Assembly: GCF_014397245.1 (NCBI RefSeq)
Contig: NZ_JACLHY010000003.1
Location: 124,001-188,000, forward strand
DNA: 64,000 nt
Direction: 5' to 3'
DNA from: Arenibacter arenosicollis
GTDB lineage: Bacteria; Bacteroidota; Bacteroidia; Flavobacteriales; Flavobacteriaceae
This document shows, in pieces, positions 50,096-61,326 of this stretch. The notes under the pieces were generated by a model. The model did not search any database. It was not told the DNA's origin and worked only from the letters and a program-made list of their open reading frames with translations. The translations under genes were made by a program, and so were the position numbers. Numbering within the stretch: the first letter of the stretch is position 1; each line of letters opens with the position of its first letter.

Positions 50096-53000
50096 ATGAG
50101 CAAACTACAAAAAAACGCAGACAAAGAATTTAGTCTATCGTCATGGGCTATAGATAACCCTTCCGTTATTTACGTAATGATAGGTATCTTTTTATGGATT
50201 GGATTATCGTCTTACTTTGCCATGCCAAGGGAAGACTTTCCGGAAATAATAGAAACGAAGATATATATCAGCACCCCTTATCCAGGTAATACAGCCGAAG
50301 ATATTGAAAGGTTGATAACGGACCCTTTGGAAGACGAATTAAAGAATATCAGCAATGTGGTGGAGATAGTATCGACATCACAGGAAGATTATTCTATCAT
50401 CACTGTTGAATTCAATGAAGAAATTACAGTCGAGGCTGCCAAACAAAGGGTTAAAGATGAGGTTGATAGTGAAAAAGCAAGCGAAGACTGGCCTACTTTT
50501 AACGGCGCCAAAGTAGAACCCAATGTATTCGACCTCAATTTTTCTGAAGAAGTTCCCATCATGAACATCAACTTTACCGGGGACTATCCAGTGGAAAAAT
50601 TAAAGGAATATGCGGAGTACCTGCAGGATGAAATTGAAAACCTTCCTGAGGTAAAAAAAGCCGACATCCGTGGAGCCCAGGAAAAAGAAGTTGAGATAGC
50701 GGTTGATGTTTATAAAATGATGGCGGCAAAGGTAAGTTTTGACGATGTTATGCAGGCCATTGGCAACGGTAACATGACCATGTCCGCAGGGAATTTGAAG
50801 ATCGGTGGACAAAGACGTACCATACGCATATTGGGCGAGGTAGAAAATCCAAGCCAGCTGAACGATTTTGTAGTAAAATCAGAAAACGGGGCCGTATACC
50901 TAAAAGATATTGCCGAAATACATTTTGATGAAAAGGACAAAACTACCTATGCCCGGGAATTTGGAGAAAGTGTAGTGATGTTGGACGTGAAAAAGCGAGC
51001 TGGTCAAAATTCCATATCGGCATCCGATCAAATTAAGGAAATTGTAAAAACCACCAAGGCCAACTATTTTCCTCCAGATCTTCATATTTCCATAGCCAAC
51101 GATTCCTCAACCAGAACTCTTAACCAGGTAGATGATTTGGTCAACAATATAATTTTTGGAATTATATTGGTGGTAGGCGTCCTAATGTTCTTTTTAGGCT
51201 TCCGCAATGCCCTATTTGTTGGTTTTGCCATACCCATGTCCATGTTTATGTCCTTTATGATCCTATCGTGGTTGGGCTATACCCTGAATACCATGATTCT
51301 ATTTGGAATGATCATGGGATTGGGAATGTTGGTGGATAACGGTATTGTGGTAGTGGAAAACGTATATCGTTTAATGGACGAGGGCATGCCCCGTATTGAG
51401 GCGGCGAAAAAGGGTATTGGTGAAATTGCCTTTCCAATTATCATTTCCACCGCCACCACAGTTGCGGCCTTTGTTCCCTTAGGATTATGGCCAGGGATAT
51501 TTGGTCAATTCATGATTTATTTTCCAATAACCTTATCCGTGGTGTTGGGGTCGTCCTTGTTTGTAGCCATATTTATGAACTCCATGCTGGTTTCCAATTT
51601 TATGGATACCGAAGAAAAGGAATTGACCCTAAAGCAGTTGGTACGAATTAGCATCATTATGGGCGGACTCGGGTTATTGATCTTATTGTTCGGTGGAGCC
51701 GTGAGAGGTTTTGGCTCGGTAATGATACTTACAGCCGGGATGTTCTGGATATACAAATACGCAGTAAAAAAATGGGCTACACGCTTTCAAAAAAATACCA
51801 TGACACGTTTCGAAAACTGGTATGAGAAAAGATTGATCCATGCCTTAAGGGGAAAAAATGTATACTGGTATTTTGGAATTACAGCAATGTTGTTGGTAGT
51901 TGTTTTTATGCTTTTCGGAATGTCTGTTGGCAGTGGAAGAACAAAAATAGAATTCTTTCCGGACAATATACCCAATGAAATATATGTCTATATAGAGTAT
52001 CCGGAAGGAACAGCTATAGAAAAGACAAATGAAATTACCCTGAATATTGAAAAAAGGGTCTATGCCATTGTAAATGACAAGGCATATATGGACAATGGGG
52101 AAAACTTTATGATGACTACTGCAGTATCGCAAGTAGGTGAAGGAGCGGGTAATCCCTTGGCCGATGGAGGTTCTGCTGCCGAAATGCCCCATAAAGGCAA
52201 AATCACTGTCAACTTTAGTGAATTCAAGTATAGGAGAGGGCTGAGCACGGAAGACATCCGTGCCAAGGTTCAGTCTGGACTCAGCGGTATTTATCCTGGT
52301 GTTGCCATATCTGTGGAAAAAGAGGCCAATGGCCCACCAGCCGGTTATCCCATTAATATTGAATTGGAAGGGAAGGATTACGATCAGTTGATCAATACAG
52401 CAGAGGATATAAGAAACTTTATAAATACTAAAAACATCGCTGGTATTGAAGAAATAAAGATCGATGTCAACAAGAGCAAACCATCCATGCAAGTCGTAGT
52501 AGACCGTAAAAAAGCGGGTGAACTTGGGGTTTCTGTCGGACAGGTCGGAAACCAATTGCGTAGGGCCTTATTTGGTGAAAAGGCCGGTATTTTTAAGGAA
52601 GATGGGGAGGATTACGATATAAATGTTCGGTTCAGCGAGGATTTAAGGTACAACAAAAGTGCCCTATTCAATCAAAACATCATTTTTAGAGATCAATCCA
52701 CCGGAAAAATCAAGGAAATTCCTGTTTCTGCGGTGGCTACCGAAAGGAATACTTCTGGTTTTAGTGCTATAAAGCACAGGGACAATAAACGTGTGGTTAC
52801 CGTATATTCCGGTCTACAACCTGGTTTTACCGATGCTGCAGCCATTGTGGCGGAGATTCAAAAGGAAATGGAGGAGTTTAAGAACCTTCCAACAGGCATA
52901 AAAATAGATTATACCGGGCAAATAGAAGAGCAAAACAAGCAGATGATGTTCTTGGTAGGTGCATTTTTTACCGGATTGGGACTTATTATGCTGATACTAA

Positions 53001-53584
53001 TATTTCAGTTTGGCGGTATTTCCAAACCACTTATTATTATGATTGCCATTTTCCTAAGTTTTATAGGGGTATTTGGAGGATTAATGATTACAGGATGGTC
53101 GTTTGTGATTATGATGACAATGATGGGCATAATTTCCTTGGCGGGAATTGTAGTAAATAATGGAGTGGTACTTTTGGACTATACCCAGATTCTTATTGAC
53201 CGTAGGAAGGTAAAACTTGGAATGGATGATAAAGCCCTATTGACTAAGGAAGATGCCACAGAAGCCATCATTAAAGGCGGAAAGGCAAGGCTTAGGCCAG
53301 TTCTTCTAACCGCAATTACCACTGTTTTAGGATTGATTCCTTTGGCAATAGGTTTAAATATCGACTTCTTTGCGTTATTTTCGGAATTTAATCCACACAT
53401 TTACGTGGGAGGAGACAATGTGGTATTCTGGGGTCCTTTGGCTTGGACCGTAATCTTCGGATTAATTGTAGCCACCTTTCTTACTTTGATTATTGTACCG
53501 GTTCTATTTAATATTAGCTATAGGATGAAAATTGCCCTTAGAGGAAGCGGCAAGGCTAAAAATGAGGTAGTAACCGCAGCTTAA
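50096..53584 (+). CDS. RND-family efflux permease
   Basis: 1162 aa with twelve membrane helices and two periplasmic porter/docking loops. Helix 4 carries the Asp in GLGMLVDNGIVVVENVY expected for proton relay; the second half repeats the pattern (GIISLAGIVVNNGVVLLDY). About 100 residues longer than AcrB, with a hydrophobic insert near 520-600. It exports drugs, lipids or metabolites driven by the proton gradient. Last gene of the operon, followed by a strong terminator. Confidence 0.95.
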   Translation: MSKLQKNADKEFSLSSWAIDNPSVIYVMIGIFLWIGLSSYFAMPREDFPEIIETKIYISTPYPGNTAEDIERLITDPLEDELKNISNVVEIVSTSQEDYSIITVEFNEEITVEAAKQRVKDEVDSEKASEDWPTFNGAKVEPNVFDLNFSEEVPIMNINFTGDYPVEKLKEYAEYLQDEIENLPEVKKADIRGAQEKEVEIAVDVYKMMAAKVSFDDVMQAIGNGNMTMSAGNLKIGGQRRTIRILGEVENPSQLNDFVVKSENGAVYLKDIAEIHFDEKDKTTYAREFGESVVMLDVKKRAGQNSISASDQIKEIVKTTKANYFPPDLHISIANDSSTRTLNQVDDLVNNIIFGIILVVGVLMFFLGFRNALFVGFAIPMSMFMSFMILSWLGYTLNTMILFGMIMGLGMLVDNGIVVVENVYRLMDEGMPRIEAAKKGIGEIAFPIIISTATTVAAFVPLGLWPGIFGQFMIYFPITLSVVLGSSLFVAIFMNSMLVSNFMDTEEKELTLKQLVRISIIMGGLGLLILLFGGAVRGFGSVMILTAGMFWIYKYAVKKWATRFQKNTMTRFENWYEKRLIHALRGKNVYWYFGITAMLLVVVFMLFGMSVGSGRTKIEFFPDNIPNEIYVYIEYPEGTAIEKTNEITLNIEKRVYAIVNDKAYMDNGENFMMTTAVSQVGEGAGNPLADGGSAAEMPHKGKITVNFSEFKYRRGLSTEDIRAKVQSGLSGIYPGVAISVEKEANGPPAGYPINIELEGKDYDQLINTAEDIRNFINTKNIAGIEEIKIDVNKSKPSMQVVVDRKKAGELGVSVGQVGNQLRRALFGEKAGIFKEDGEDYDINVRFSEDLRYNKSALFNQNIIFRDQSTGKIKEIPVSAVATERNTSGFSAIKHRDNKRVVTVYSGLQPGFTDAAAIVAEIQKEMEEFKNLPTGIKIDYTGQIEEQNKQMMFLVGAFFTGLGLIMLILIFQFGGISKPLIIMIAIFLSFIGVFGGLMITGWSFVIMMTMMGIISLAGIVVNNGVVLLDYTQILIDRRKVKLGMDDKALLTKEDATEAIIKGGKARLRPVLLTAITTVLGLIPLAIGLNIDFFALFSEFNPHIYVGGDNVVFWGPLAWTVIFGLIVATFLTLIIVPVLFNISYRMKIALRGSGKAKNEVVTAA

Positions 53585-53604
53585 GATATTTCTAACCAAA
53601 TAAA

Positions 53605-53636
53605 AAAGTGCCTATTTAGAAATAGGCACTTTTTTT
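53605..53636 (+). terminator. Terminator of the efflux operon
   Basis: AAAGTGCCTATT (53605-53616) pairs with AATAGGCACTTT (53621-53632) around TAGA, followed by T residues. Confidence 0.9.
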
Positions 53637-53715
53637 GTGCCATATTTTGACTTTGGAGATAAGCACTAAAATAAAACTAATTTTAAACCATATTATCGCC
53701 TGATCATAAACAAAA

Positions 53716-53738
53716 AACCCGACGAATATCGCCGGGTT
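53716..53738 (-). terminator. Terminator of the YwqK-like gene
   Basis: AACCCG (53716-53721) pairs with CGGGTT (53733-53738); on the minus strand six T follow the hairpin. Confidence 0.8.
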
Positions 53739-53758
53739 CCCATTTATATAATTGTACT

Positions 53759-54112
53759 CTACTGTTTATGAATTGCCAATTCTCCAACTCCGTTCCATTG
53801 GGTAACATTGGCGATTTTACCATCCAAAAAATCTACCTCCTTAAGCTTCTTAGCATCCCAGAAGAACCATTTCCCAGTTTTCTTTCCTTGGGTATATTCA
53901 CCCATGGCAATTTTCTTTCCATCCTCATTAAACATCTTCCATTCACCATGAAGTTTTCCTTGTAGAAAATGACCCTCTTGGGAAACTACTCCATTGTCAT
54001 GAAAATAAGTAGCCTTTAAGACATCACCATCTTGTTCAAAAACTGGTCTTATGTCTTGTGCATTAATTACAACTGAAAATATAAGTGCGAAAACTAGGGT
54101 AATTCCTTTCAT
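53759..54112 (-). CDS. Secreted YwqK/MORN-like repeat protein
   Basis: 117 aa. Signal peptide (LVFALIFSVVINAQ), then three short repeats of the type YFHDNGVVSQEGHFLQGKL, HGEWKMFNEDGKKIAMGEY and TGKWFFWDAKKLKEVDF. Such repeats are annotated as YwqK-family antitoxin, but in secreted Bacteroidota proteins the antitoxin role is doubtful. Single gene with its own terminator. Confidence 0.88.
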   Translation of the reverse strand: MKGITLVFALIFSVVINAQDIRPVFEQDGDVLKATYFHDNGVVSQEGHFLQGKLHGEWKMFNEDGKKIAMGEYTQGKKTGKWFFWDAKKLKEVDFLDGKIANVTQWNGVGELAIHKQ

Positions 54113-54250
54113 TTTATTCGGGTTTTAAATTTATCTATAATCTATCAACGTTTTAAAGATACATATATTTTACACAAAATATACATTTAGTTAACATTAA
54201 ATTTACATTGGAATATTATTTTATTGTGTTTCAATTCCTTGCAAATAAAA

Positions 54251-54273
54251 AAACTCCCTGAAATAGGGAGTTT
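54251..54273 (-). terminator. Terminator of the broken TonB receptor gene
   Basis: AAACTCCCT (54251-54259) pairs with AGGGAGTTT (54265-54273); on the minus strand a T-rich run follows. It lies 47 bp after the receptor stop. Confidence 0.85.
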
Positions 54274-54319
54274 AATTTTTAATCGGGAATAAGCGCTTCT
54301 GATAATAGCACATCAATCC

Positions 54320-56914
54320 CTAAAATTTAAAGGAAAGTCCGGCGTTTATAATAGTTCCAGCAAATCCGAACTGATTTACTTCCCATGGGTACTTAAACCT
54401 TCCTCCAAGATCAGTAATAACATCCCCTTTCGGATCCAATTCATCAGGATAAACATTCAACAAATTATTTACGGCTATAGTAGCAGAGATTTTTTGTGAA
54501 AATTCGTATCCCAATATTAAATCGGTTATAACCTTGCCTGCAAAAACTTGGTCTTTTAAAGGATCCGAACCATGATCCCATTTAACCTCCCCAAAATATG
54601 TGTTATTTAATATAAAATTCCATTTTTCAATATTGTAATCAAACCCAAGAAGTATTTTAGATTTAGGACGAACCGTGGTGATTCTAGCTTGTTCCTTTCT
54701 ATTGAAAATCTCATAACCATTTGCAGCCAATAAACTAGGAGTTTTAATTTGTCCGTCAATCTCAGTTTTATTGAAATTGGCAGCAATAGTCGCTCCCAAA
54801 TTACCAGCACCCATAGTGATATTCTTATAACTGGCCACTATATCCACCCCAGTGGTATTGGTGTTTACTGCATTAACAAAGAATTTTAAACTAGTTATGT
54901 CATTCGCTAATAAAATCTCCTCAACTGGATTATTGTTTGCCTCATCACCATCAAATCCGATTTCGTTGGTAAAGAGCACCCGATCATCTATTTTAACATT
55001 ATAGAAATCAACTGCAAAAGATAAATTCGTCAATGGACTGTATGTAAAACCTGCGGTGACATTTTTAGAGGTTTCGGCGGTTAACTGTGGCACCCCCAAA
55101 CCGTCTCTTATTATTGGGTCCACATTATTAAACGTTCCCTGATTGGATATCGTCCCCCCGGACACCAAAGTTTGTATATTGCTCAAATAAATTTGATGTA
55201 ATGCAGGAGCTCTCCCAGCAGATACCGTCCATTAACCTTCCAAGAAGTATTATCGCCAAAATCACTGAAATCTTCGTATCTCAGTGCCCCTCCTAGGAGT
55301 AATTTATCGGTAGGCTCCCACTCCATATCTCCATAAAGCCCATAATTATCTCGGGTAGCTTCAACAGCGTTACTGGGCTGCAATCCTGGAAAAGATACCG
55401 CACCCTGCCCAGCATAAGAAGCAGACTCCCCTGCCATGGCAGTAAAACGTTCTCCCCTAACCTCAGCTCCAAAAGCAATGTTGACAGTTCCCAAGTTTTT
55501 TGAAAAATCCAAATTGGCTAAGGTGTTGCTAAATGAATAGGCTCCAACATTAAAGGTGGTTGGACTATTGGCTCCCAATGCAACATTTAGGGTGTTTCTA
55601 ACATCGTAATTAACAGCATTCCTACCATAAGTTCCACTTAAATCTACATCAAAGGAAAACAATTTCCACTTACACCTACCGTGGCATTGTTGTCTCTAAT
55701 ATCCGTTTCAAAAGTTGGTTGAAATCCTTGATAATTAGTCCCAGGTTCATGCAATAAATTAAATGGATCAGAAACCCAGTATGGTGGTCTGTACAAGGCA
55801 AAACTTTTACCCTTTCTATAAGTAAGCCCGCCAAAAGTATAAACCTCTCCGTTGCCATTTTTAAACGGAACTCCTGCATTAAAAAATATATCCATTTTTT
55901 CAAGGTCTGGCTGACCTATTGTCATTCCCAAATCAGGATTTTCAGCCAACCATGAGCCCCAGTCAGGATCATTTGCAGGCACTCCAAATAAACCATCCTC
56001 ACCAGGTGTAGCCGACCTGTCCGTTTTTTCCTGGTTATAATAGCCAACGGTTAAGTTCAAATAACCCCCATCTTCTCCTAGTTTTATTGCACTGTTTACA
56101 TCTGCGGCAAAATTAAAACCATCACCTTCCGTGGTAATTCCGGAACTAATCCCAACTGTAGTGAATTCAACATTTCTTTTCAAAACCATATTAATAACCC
56201 CGGCAATGGCATCTGACCCATATTGGGCAGAAGCACCATCACGCAAAACCTCAATCCTTTCTATAGCGGCAGAAGGAACACTTTTAAATCTACCCCTACT
56301 TCCCCCTTTCCGGGAGTATCGTTTATATATACTAATGCACTCAAATTTTTACGCTTACCATTTACCAATACCAAAGTCCTACTGGGACCTAACCCCCTTA
56401 AATCTGCAGGGTCGAAATGTGCAGTACCATCGGAGATTGCCTGAGTGGTAGAATTGAAAGACGGTACTTTATACGTCAGCATTTTGTCTACGGTAGGTTG
56501 ACCAGTGCTTTTCAGTTCGGCAACACCTATATTATCAATTGGTACAGGGGATCCTATGACTGTTCTCGGTTTGGAACGGTTTCCCAATAACACCACCTCT
56601 TCCAAACCTGTTGCCGATTCCTCCATGGCAATATTTAAAGTGGTTGGACCGGTTACCTGCATTTCCTTTACGGCGTATCCCATTGATGAAAATACCAAGG
56701 TTGCAGGAAAGTTATCCACTGAAATTTCATAATTACCATCAAAATCTGTGGTAGTACCGGTTGTGGTACCTTTAATTACCACATTGACACCTGGAAGTGG
56801 ATCCCCTTGTCCTGAGTCTGTTGCCTTTCCCTTAACAACTCCCTGAGCTACCAAAAACAGAGGTGCCATTAAAAAAAATAAGAACATGTTTTTCTTAATT
56901 AATTTCTGTTTCAT
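54320..56914 (-). pseudogene. TonB-dependent receptor gene with three frame breaks
   Basis: Four consecutive open frames on the minus strand (56914-56261, 56246-55644, 55662-55183, 55186-54320) together make one receptor: signal peptide, CarboxypepD-reg domain, plug (RDGASAQYGSDAIAGVINM) and barrel. The frame moves the same way at each break, equal to loss of one base (or 3n+1): near 56284 in a short A run (DLK then SVPSAAIERI expected), near 55665 in an A run (GVSG then KLFSFDV) and near 55200. At the last, WKVNGRYLLG runs directly into RAPALHQ, so about 14 residues of the usual STGF-type segment are also gone. This indicates true decay there, while the first two could be sequencing errors. 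Confidence 0.85.
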
Positions 56915-57061
56915 ATTAGTAAGTTTCGTTAGATTTATATACTAAAATACTTAAGTTTTGTTAATATTCTCTAAAAAATTTTAGAATATGATAAAAATTT
57001 ATAGCCAATATTTCGAATTTCCCAATTGCAGATATTTTTTTCAGCTTACCCTATTACTTCT

Positions 57062-57069
57062 TACATTTG
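57062..57069 (+). promoter_or_regulatory. Candidate promoter element of aspS
   Basis: TACATTTG fits TAnnTTTG 25 bp before the aspS start. No TTG at the standard spacing. Confidence 0.45.
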
Positions 57070-57093
57070 CCTTTTCATAGATGAAACAAAAAA

Positions 57094-58842
57094 ATGTATA
57101 GAAGTCATAATTGCGGTGAATTACGGGAGGCCCATCAACAGGAACAAGTTACCTTATCTGGCTGGGTACAAACGGTTAGGGACAAAGGTTTTGTGATATG
57201 GGCCGATTTACGCGACCGATACGGAATTACCCAGCTGATTTTTGATGAGGAACGCTCCTCCAAGGAGATTATGGAAATTGCAAGATCCCTAGGTCGGGAA
57301 TTTGTAATACAGGTTAAGGGAACCGTTATTGAAAGAACCTCCAAAAACCCAAATATTCCTACCGGAAATGTAGAAGTATTGGTATCGGAAATTAAAATAC
57401 TCAATAAATCCTTAACCCCCCCTTTTACCATAGAAGACCAAACAGACGGCGGGGAAGATATCCGAATGAAATATCGATATCTGGACATTCGTAGAAATCC
57501 AGTCAAAAACAACCTTATTTTTCGACATAAAGTAGCCATAGAGGTCAGGAAACATCTATCCGACCAAGGTTTCATTGAAGTGGAAACGCCATATTTGATC
57601 AAATCCACACCAGAGGGTGCCCGTGATTTTGTGGTGCCCAGTAGAATGAACGAAGGTCAATTTTATGCCTTGCCACAATCACCTCAAACATTTAAACAGT
57701 TATTGATGGTTGGAGGAATGGATAAGTACTTCCAGATCGTTAAATGTTTTAGGGATGAAGATCTTAGGGCGGATAGACAACCCGAATTCACCCAAATAGA
57801 TTGTGAGATGGCCTTTGTGGAACAAGAAGATATCCTAAATGTCTTTGAAGGACTTACCAGACATCTTTTACAGGAGATAAAAGGGGTTAGCGTGGACAAA
57901 TTCCCCAGAATGACCTACGATGAAGCCATGAAGAAATATGGTAACGACAAGCCCGATATCCGTTTTGGAATGGAATTTGGCGAGCTTAATGCCTGTGCAC
58001 AGCATAAGGATTTTGGCATTTTTAACGAGGCCGAATTAGTTGTTGGCATTGCCATTCCGGGAGCAGCTACCTTTACTAGAAAAGAAATAGATGCGCTAGT
58101 AGACTGGGTACGTCGACCACAAATAGGGGCAAAAGGTATGGTCTATGCCAAATACAATGAAGATGGTTCCTTTAAGTCTTCGGTTGATAAATTTTATGAC
58201 CAGGAAGATCTTGAGAAATGGGCAGAGGCCACTGGAGCAAAACCTGGCGATTTAATATGTGTACTGTCTGGAGACATCAACAAAACCAGAACTCAGTTAA
58301 GTGCACTTAGAATGGAAATGGCAGAACGTTTGGGACTGCGTAAAAAAGATGAATTTGCTCCTCTTTGGGTAATAGATTTTCCATTATTGGAACTGGATGA
58401 GGAAACGGGTCATTACCATGCCATGCACCATCCCTTTACCTCACCAAAACCGGGACAGTTGGAATTGTTGGATACCGACCCTGGCGCAGTAAAGGCCAAT
58501 GCTTACGATCTGGTATTAAATGGCAACGAAATTGGTGGAGGCTCTATACGTATTCATGATAAACAGATACAGGCTACAATGTTCAGACATCTTGGCTTTA
58601 GCCCAGAGGAGGCAAAGGCTCAATTTGGATTTTTAATGGATGCCTTTCAATTTGGCGCCCCTCCCCATGGAGGTTTGGCATTTGGCCTAGATAGATTGGT
58701 GGCCATTTTGGGCGGACAAGAAACTATACGGGACTTTATTGCTTTTCCAAAAAACAATAGTGGCCGCGATGTCATGATCGATGCCCCTGCCCCAATAGAT
58801 GATACTCAGTTACAGGAACTTCATCTAAAATTGGATTTATAA
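57094..58842 (+). CDS. aspS: Aspartyl-tRNA synthetase
   Basis: 582 aa, the bacterial class IIb form. N-terminal OB-fold anticodon-binding domain ([21 protein letters not shown]), catalytic motif 2 ([18 protein letters not shown]), the bacterial insertion (about 285-420) and motif 3 ([13 protein letters not shown]). It charges tRNA-Asp with aspartate. Whether it also charges tRNA-Asn was not judged. The C-terminus is complete and a terminator follows. Confidence 0.97.
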   Translation: MYRSHNCGELREAHQQEQVTLSGWVQTVRDKGFVIWADLRDRYGITQLIFDEERSSKEIMEIARSLGREFVIQVKGTVIERTSKNPNIPTGNVEVLVSEIKILNKSLTPPFTIEDQTDGGEDIRMKYRYLDIRRNPVKNNLIFRHKVAIEVRKHLSDQGFIEVETPYLIKSTPEGARDFVVPSRMNEGQFYALPQSPQTFKQLLMVGGMDKYFQIVKCFRDEDLRADRQPEFTQIDCEMAFVEQEDILNVFEGLTRHLLQEIKGVSVDKFPRMTYDEAMKKYGNDKPDIRFGMEFGELNACAQHKDFGIFNEAELVVGIAIPGAATFTRKEIDALVDWVRRPQIGAKGMVYAKYNEDGSFKSSVDKFYDQEDLEKWAEATGAKPGDLICVLSGDINKTRTQLSALRMEMAERLGLRKKDEFAPLWVIDFPLLELDEETGHYHAMHHPFTSPKPGQLELLDTDPGAVKANAYDLVLNGNEIGGGSIRIHDKQIQATMFRHLGFSPEEAKAQFGFLMDAFQFGAPPHGGLAFGLDRLVAILGGQETIRDFIAFPKNNSGRDVMIDAPAPIDDTQLQELHLKLDL

Positions 58843-58854
58843 TCATATCTTTAA

Positions 58855-58889
58855 AATCCTGCTACCTCATTGGATAGCAGGATTTTTTT
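58855..58889 (+). terminator. Terminator of aspS
   Basis: AATCCTGCTA (58855-58864) pairs with TAGCAGGATT (58875-58884), then a T run. The upstream alternative start of the ClC gene (TTG 58870) lies inside this hairpin, which argues for ATG 58897 as the true ClC start. Confidence 0.9.
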
Positions 58890-58896
58890 CAAAATC

Positions 58897-60690
58897 ATGG
58901 CAGCATTAAAAAAATCCTGGCTAAACAACTTTTTGGTTTGGCGCGCAAAACATATCTCCCAAAGGCAATTTATTTACATCCTTAGTATTTTGGTTGGGTT
59001 TACTTCTGGGATAGGTGCTGTTGTCCTTAAAAATTTAACCCACTTTTTTCAACATCTATTGGAAGGTAATTTGGTGAGATATTACCACAACGCCTTTTAT
59101 TTTGTTTTTCCTATAATTGGTCTTACCCTTGTTTATTTGATTATTAAATATGTGATTCGCAACAAAGTGAGCCATGGTATTCCTTCCACCCTCTTTGCCA
59201 TTTCCAAGATGAAGGGAATAATGCGGAAATATCAGATGTTTGGATCAATTCTAACAGCTCCCATTACAGTTGGTTTCGGAGGATCGGTTGGTTTGGAAGG
59301 ACCTACGGTGGCAACAGGAGCGGCAATAAGCTCCAATATTTCAAGAATGTTCCACGTTAACCAGACCACAAGGAATTTACTTATAGGCTGTGCGGCCGCA
59401 GGAGCCATGTCTTCTATATTTAAAGCTCCCATTGCAGCCATTATTTTTGCCATTGAGGTCTTCAGCCTGGATCTAACCATTGCCTCCATGTTACCCTTGC
59501 TTTTGGCTTCCCTTTCAGGAATTATAACATCCTACTTTTTCTTTGGGAGCGATGTACTTTTGCCTTTTAAAATTGAGGACGAATTTATAATATCGGACGT
59601 TCCCTTCTTTATAATCCTAGGCTTGTTTGCAGGTCTAACCTCCATTTATTTCACAGAAGTATATGAGCGGATCCAAAAAATATTCGACAAAATAGGATCT
59701 CCCATCAAAAGGTTGCTCTATGGCGGAATTGCCATTGGAATTTTGGTCTATTTAGTACCCCCATTGTACGGTGAAGGTTTTGATGTGATCAACAACCTAA
59801 TCAAAGGTAGCCCTGAAAAAGTATTGGAAAACAACATTTTTAATTTAGACCTTTCTCAGGTGTGGGTAGTAATAGGCCTACTTGCCGGATTGGTTTTTTT
59901 CAAAATTATTGCCTGTGCCCTGACATTTGGAGCAGGAGGGGTTGGCGGAATCTTTGCCCCAACACTTTTTATGGGAAGCATAATGGGCAATTGCATTGCC
60001 AAAGTAATCAACAGTATCGGAATTTTTCCTTACCAAGTTTCTGAAAGTAATTTTACGTTGGTAGGCATGGCCGGACTTATGGCAGGCGTTCTCCACGCTC
60101 CCCTTACTGCAATTTTCCTTATAGCAGAGGTCACCGGAGGATATGAATTATTTATCCCTCTAATGATAACCTCTGCAATCTCTTATTCCATTACCAAATA
60201 CGTGCACCCACATTCTGTCTACAACATGGAATTGGGGCGTAAAGGAGAATTAATTACACATGATAAGGATCATGCCGTACTGACCTTGATGGACATCGAT
60301 AAGGTAATTGAGGATACTTTTATCCCTATTTATCCTGAAATGAATCTAGGGGAAATTTTGCACGAGGCGGTCGTAAAATCCAACAGAAATATATTCCCGG
60401 TAATTGATAGGGAGGACAACACCCTTCTTGGCATCATTTTATTGGATGATATACGCCCCATAATGTTCGATCAGAAATTGTACAAGGAAGTAATGGCCGT
60501 TGACATCATGAACACCCCTCCGGATATTATTGAATTGGACAAAGATAAAATGACGGATATTATGGAAAAGTTTCAAAGTAGCGGGGCCTGGAACCTGCCC
60601 GTTATTAAGGATGAAAAATATATCGGTTTTATTTCCAAATCCAAGCTGTTGACCGCTTACAGAAGAAAATTAATAAATTTAACCTCCTAA
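58897..60690 (+). CDS. ClC-family chloride channel/transporter with CBS domains
   Basis: 597 aa from ATG 58897. About ten membrane helices with the selectivity motif GSVGLEGPTV (gating Glu134), a later AAAGAMSSIFKAPIAAI, and GAGGVGGIFAPTLFMG. The C-terminal 150 residues hold two CBS domains (VIEDTFIPIYPEMNLGEIL, then VDIMNTPPDIIEL). It moves chloride or exchanges it for protons. Right after the aspS terminator. Confidence 0.94.
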   Translation: MAALKKSWLNNFLVWRAKHISQRQFIYILSILVGFTSGIGAVVLKNLTHFFQHLLEGNLVRYYHNAFYFVFPIIGLTLVYLIIKYVIRNKVSHGIPSTLFAISKMKGIMRKYQMFGSILTAPITVGFGGSVGLEGPTVATGAAISSNISRMFHVNQTTRNLLIGCAAAGAMSSIFKAPIAAIIFAIEVFSLDLTIASMLPLLLASLSGIITSYFFFGSDVLLPFKIEDEFIISDVPFFIILGLFAGLTSIYFTEVYERIQKIFDKIGSPIKRLLYGGIAIGILVYLVPPLYGEGFDVINNLIKGSPEKVLENNIFNLDLSQVWVVIGLLAGLVFFKIIACALTFGAGGVGGIFAPTLFMGSIMGNCIAKVINSIGIFPYQVSESNFTLVGMAGLMAGVLHAPLTAIFLIAEVTGGYELFIPLMITSAISYSITKYVHPHSVYNMELGRKGELITHDKDHAVLTLMDIDKVIEDTFIPIYPEMNLGEILHEAVVKSNRNIFPVIDREDNTLLGIILLDDIRPIMFDQKLYKEVMAVDIMNTPPDIIELDKDKMTDIMEKFQSSGAWNLPVIKDEKYIGFISKSKLLTAYRRKLINLTS

Positions 60691-60704
60691 ATCCGCTCTT
60701 GAGC

Positions 60705-60956
60705 ATGAAATACATCATCACCTTAATTCTTTTGGCTTCCTTGGCTTCAATTATTTATGGGTTTAACATCAATGAGGAAAATAAGGCCTTATCCGATAAA
60801 TGTATCGGTTTTGGCACCGTAGGAATATTTTTGGTGGCCATGCCCTTATTTCTAATTAAGGTTAGTAAAGGAAAAAAAATGAAGGATTATATGCTTACGG
60901 AGGAAAACATCAAAAAAATGCAAGGCAAGGAAAAGAAAACTCCTGATAATCAGTAA
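60705..60956 (+). CDS. Small membrane protein of unknown function
   Basis: 83 aa from ATG 60705 (the frame also has a TTG at 60699). Two membrane helices (ITLILLASLASIIYGF and IGFGTVGIFLVAMPLFLI) and a charged lysine-rich tail. 14 bp after the ClC gene on the same strand, so probably co-transcribed. No family recognised with certainty. Confidence 0.78.
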   Translation: MKYIITLILLASLASIIYGFNINEENKALSDKCIGFGTVGIFLVAMPLFLIKVSKGKKMKDYMLTEENIKKMQGKEKKTPDNQ

Positions 60957-61049
60957 TTTTTGAAATTTTTTTTAAATCGATTATATTCAGTTTTGCCAAA
61001 AAAAACATAAATTAGTAATCTAAACGATTATTATTTTAATTTCATTGCA

Positions 61050-61244
61050 ATGATTGGAACAGTAAAATTTTATAATGAATCCAAGGGATATGGCTTCATT
61101 ACCAACGACGACACGGGTAAAGACATTTTTGTTCATGCAACTTCATTAAACGGCACTGAACTTAACGAAGGTGACAAAGTAGAATACCAGGAAGAAGAAG
61201 GCCGAAAGGGAATAGTTGCTGCACAAGTACAAGTAATTGGCTAA
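61050..61244 (+). CDS. Cold-shock-domain protein
   Basis: 64 aa, one cold-shock domain: KGYGFI (RNP1, 12-17) and DIFVHA (RNP2), followed by LNEGDKVEYQEEEGRKG. It binds single-stranded RNA/DNA. The A/T-rich upstream region (60957-61049) contains CAGTTTTG at 60988-60995, so a leader of about 50 nt is possible, as in other csp genes. A hairpin terminator follows at 61267. Confidence 0.95.
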   Translation: MIGTVKFYNESKGYGFITNDDTGKDIFVHATSLNGTELNEGDKVEYQEEEGRKGIVAAQVQVIG

Positions 61245-61266
61245 TACTATTTATTAAACAAAAATG

Positions 61267-61297
61267 AAAAACCCTTCGCGAGCGCTAGGGTTTTTTT
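61267..61297 (+). terminator. Terminator of the cold-shock gene
   Basis: AAAAACCCT (61267-61275) pairs with AGGGTTTTT (61287-61295), followed by T residues. It may also serve the convergent lipoprotein gene at 61327. Confidence 0.85.
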
Positions 61298-61326
61298 GCT
61301 TTTATCCCCTTAGTTCAGTTCTTGGA

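Noticed and set aside
54320-56914. Programmed frameshifting in the broken TonB receptor
   Set aside because: Three shifts in one gene without a slippery heptamer or stimulatory structure, plus loss of a conserved segment at the third, favour decay or sequence error.
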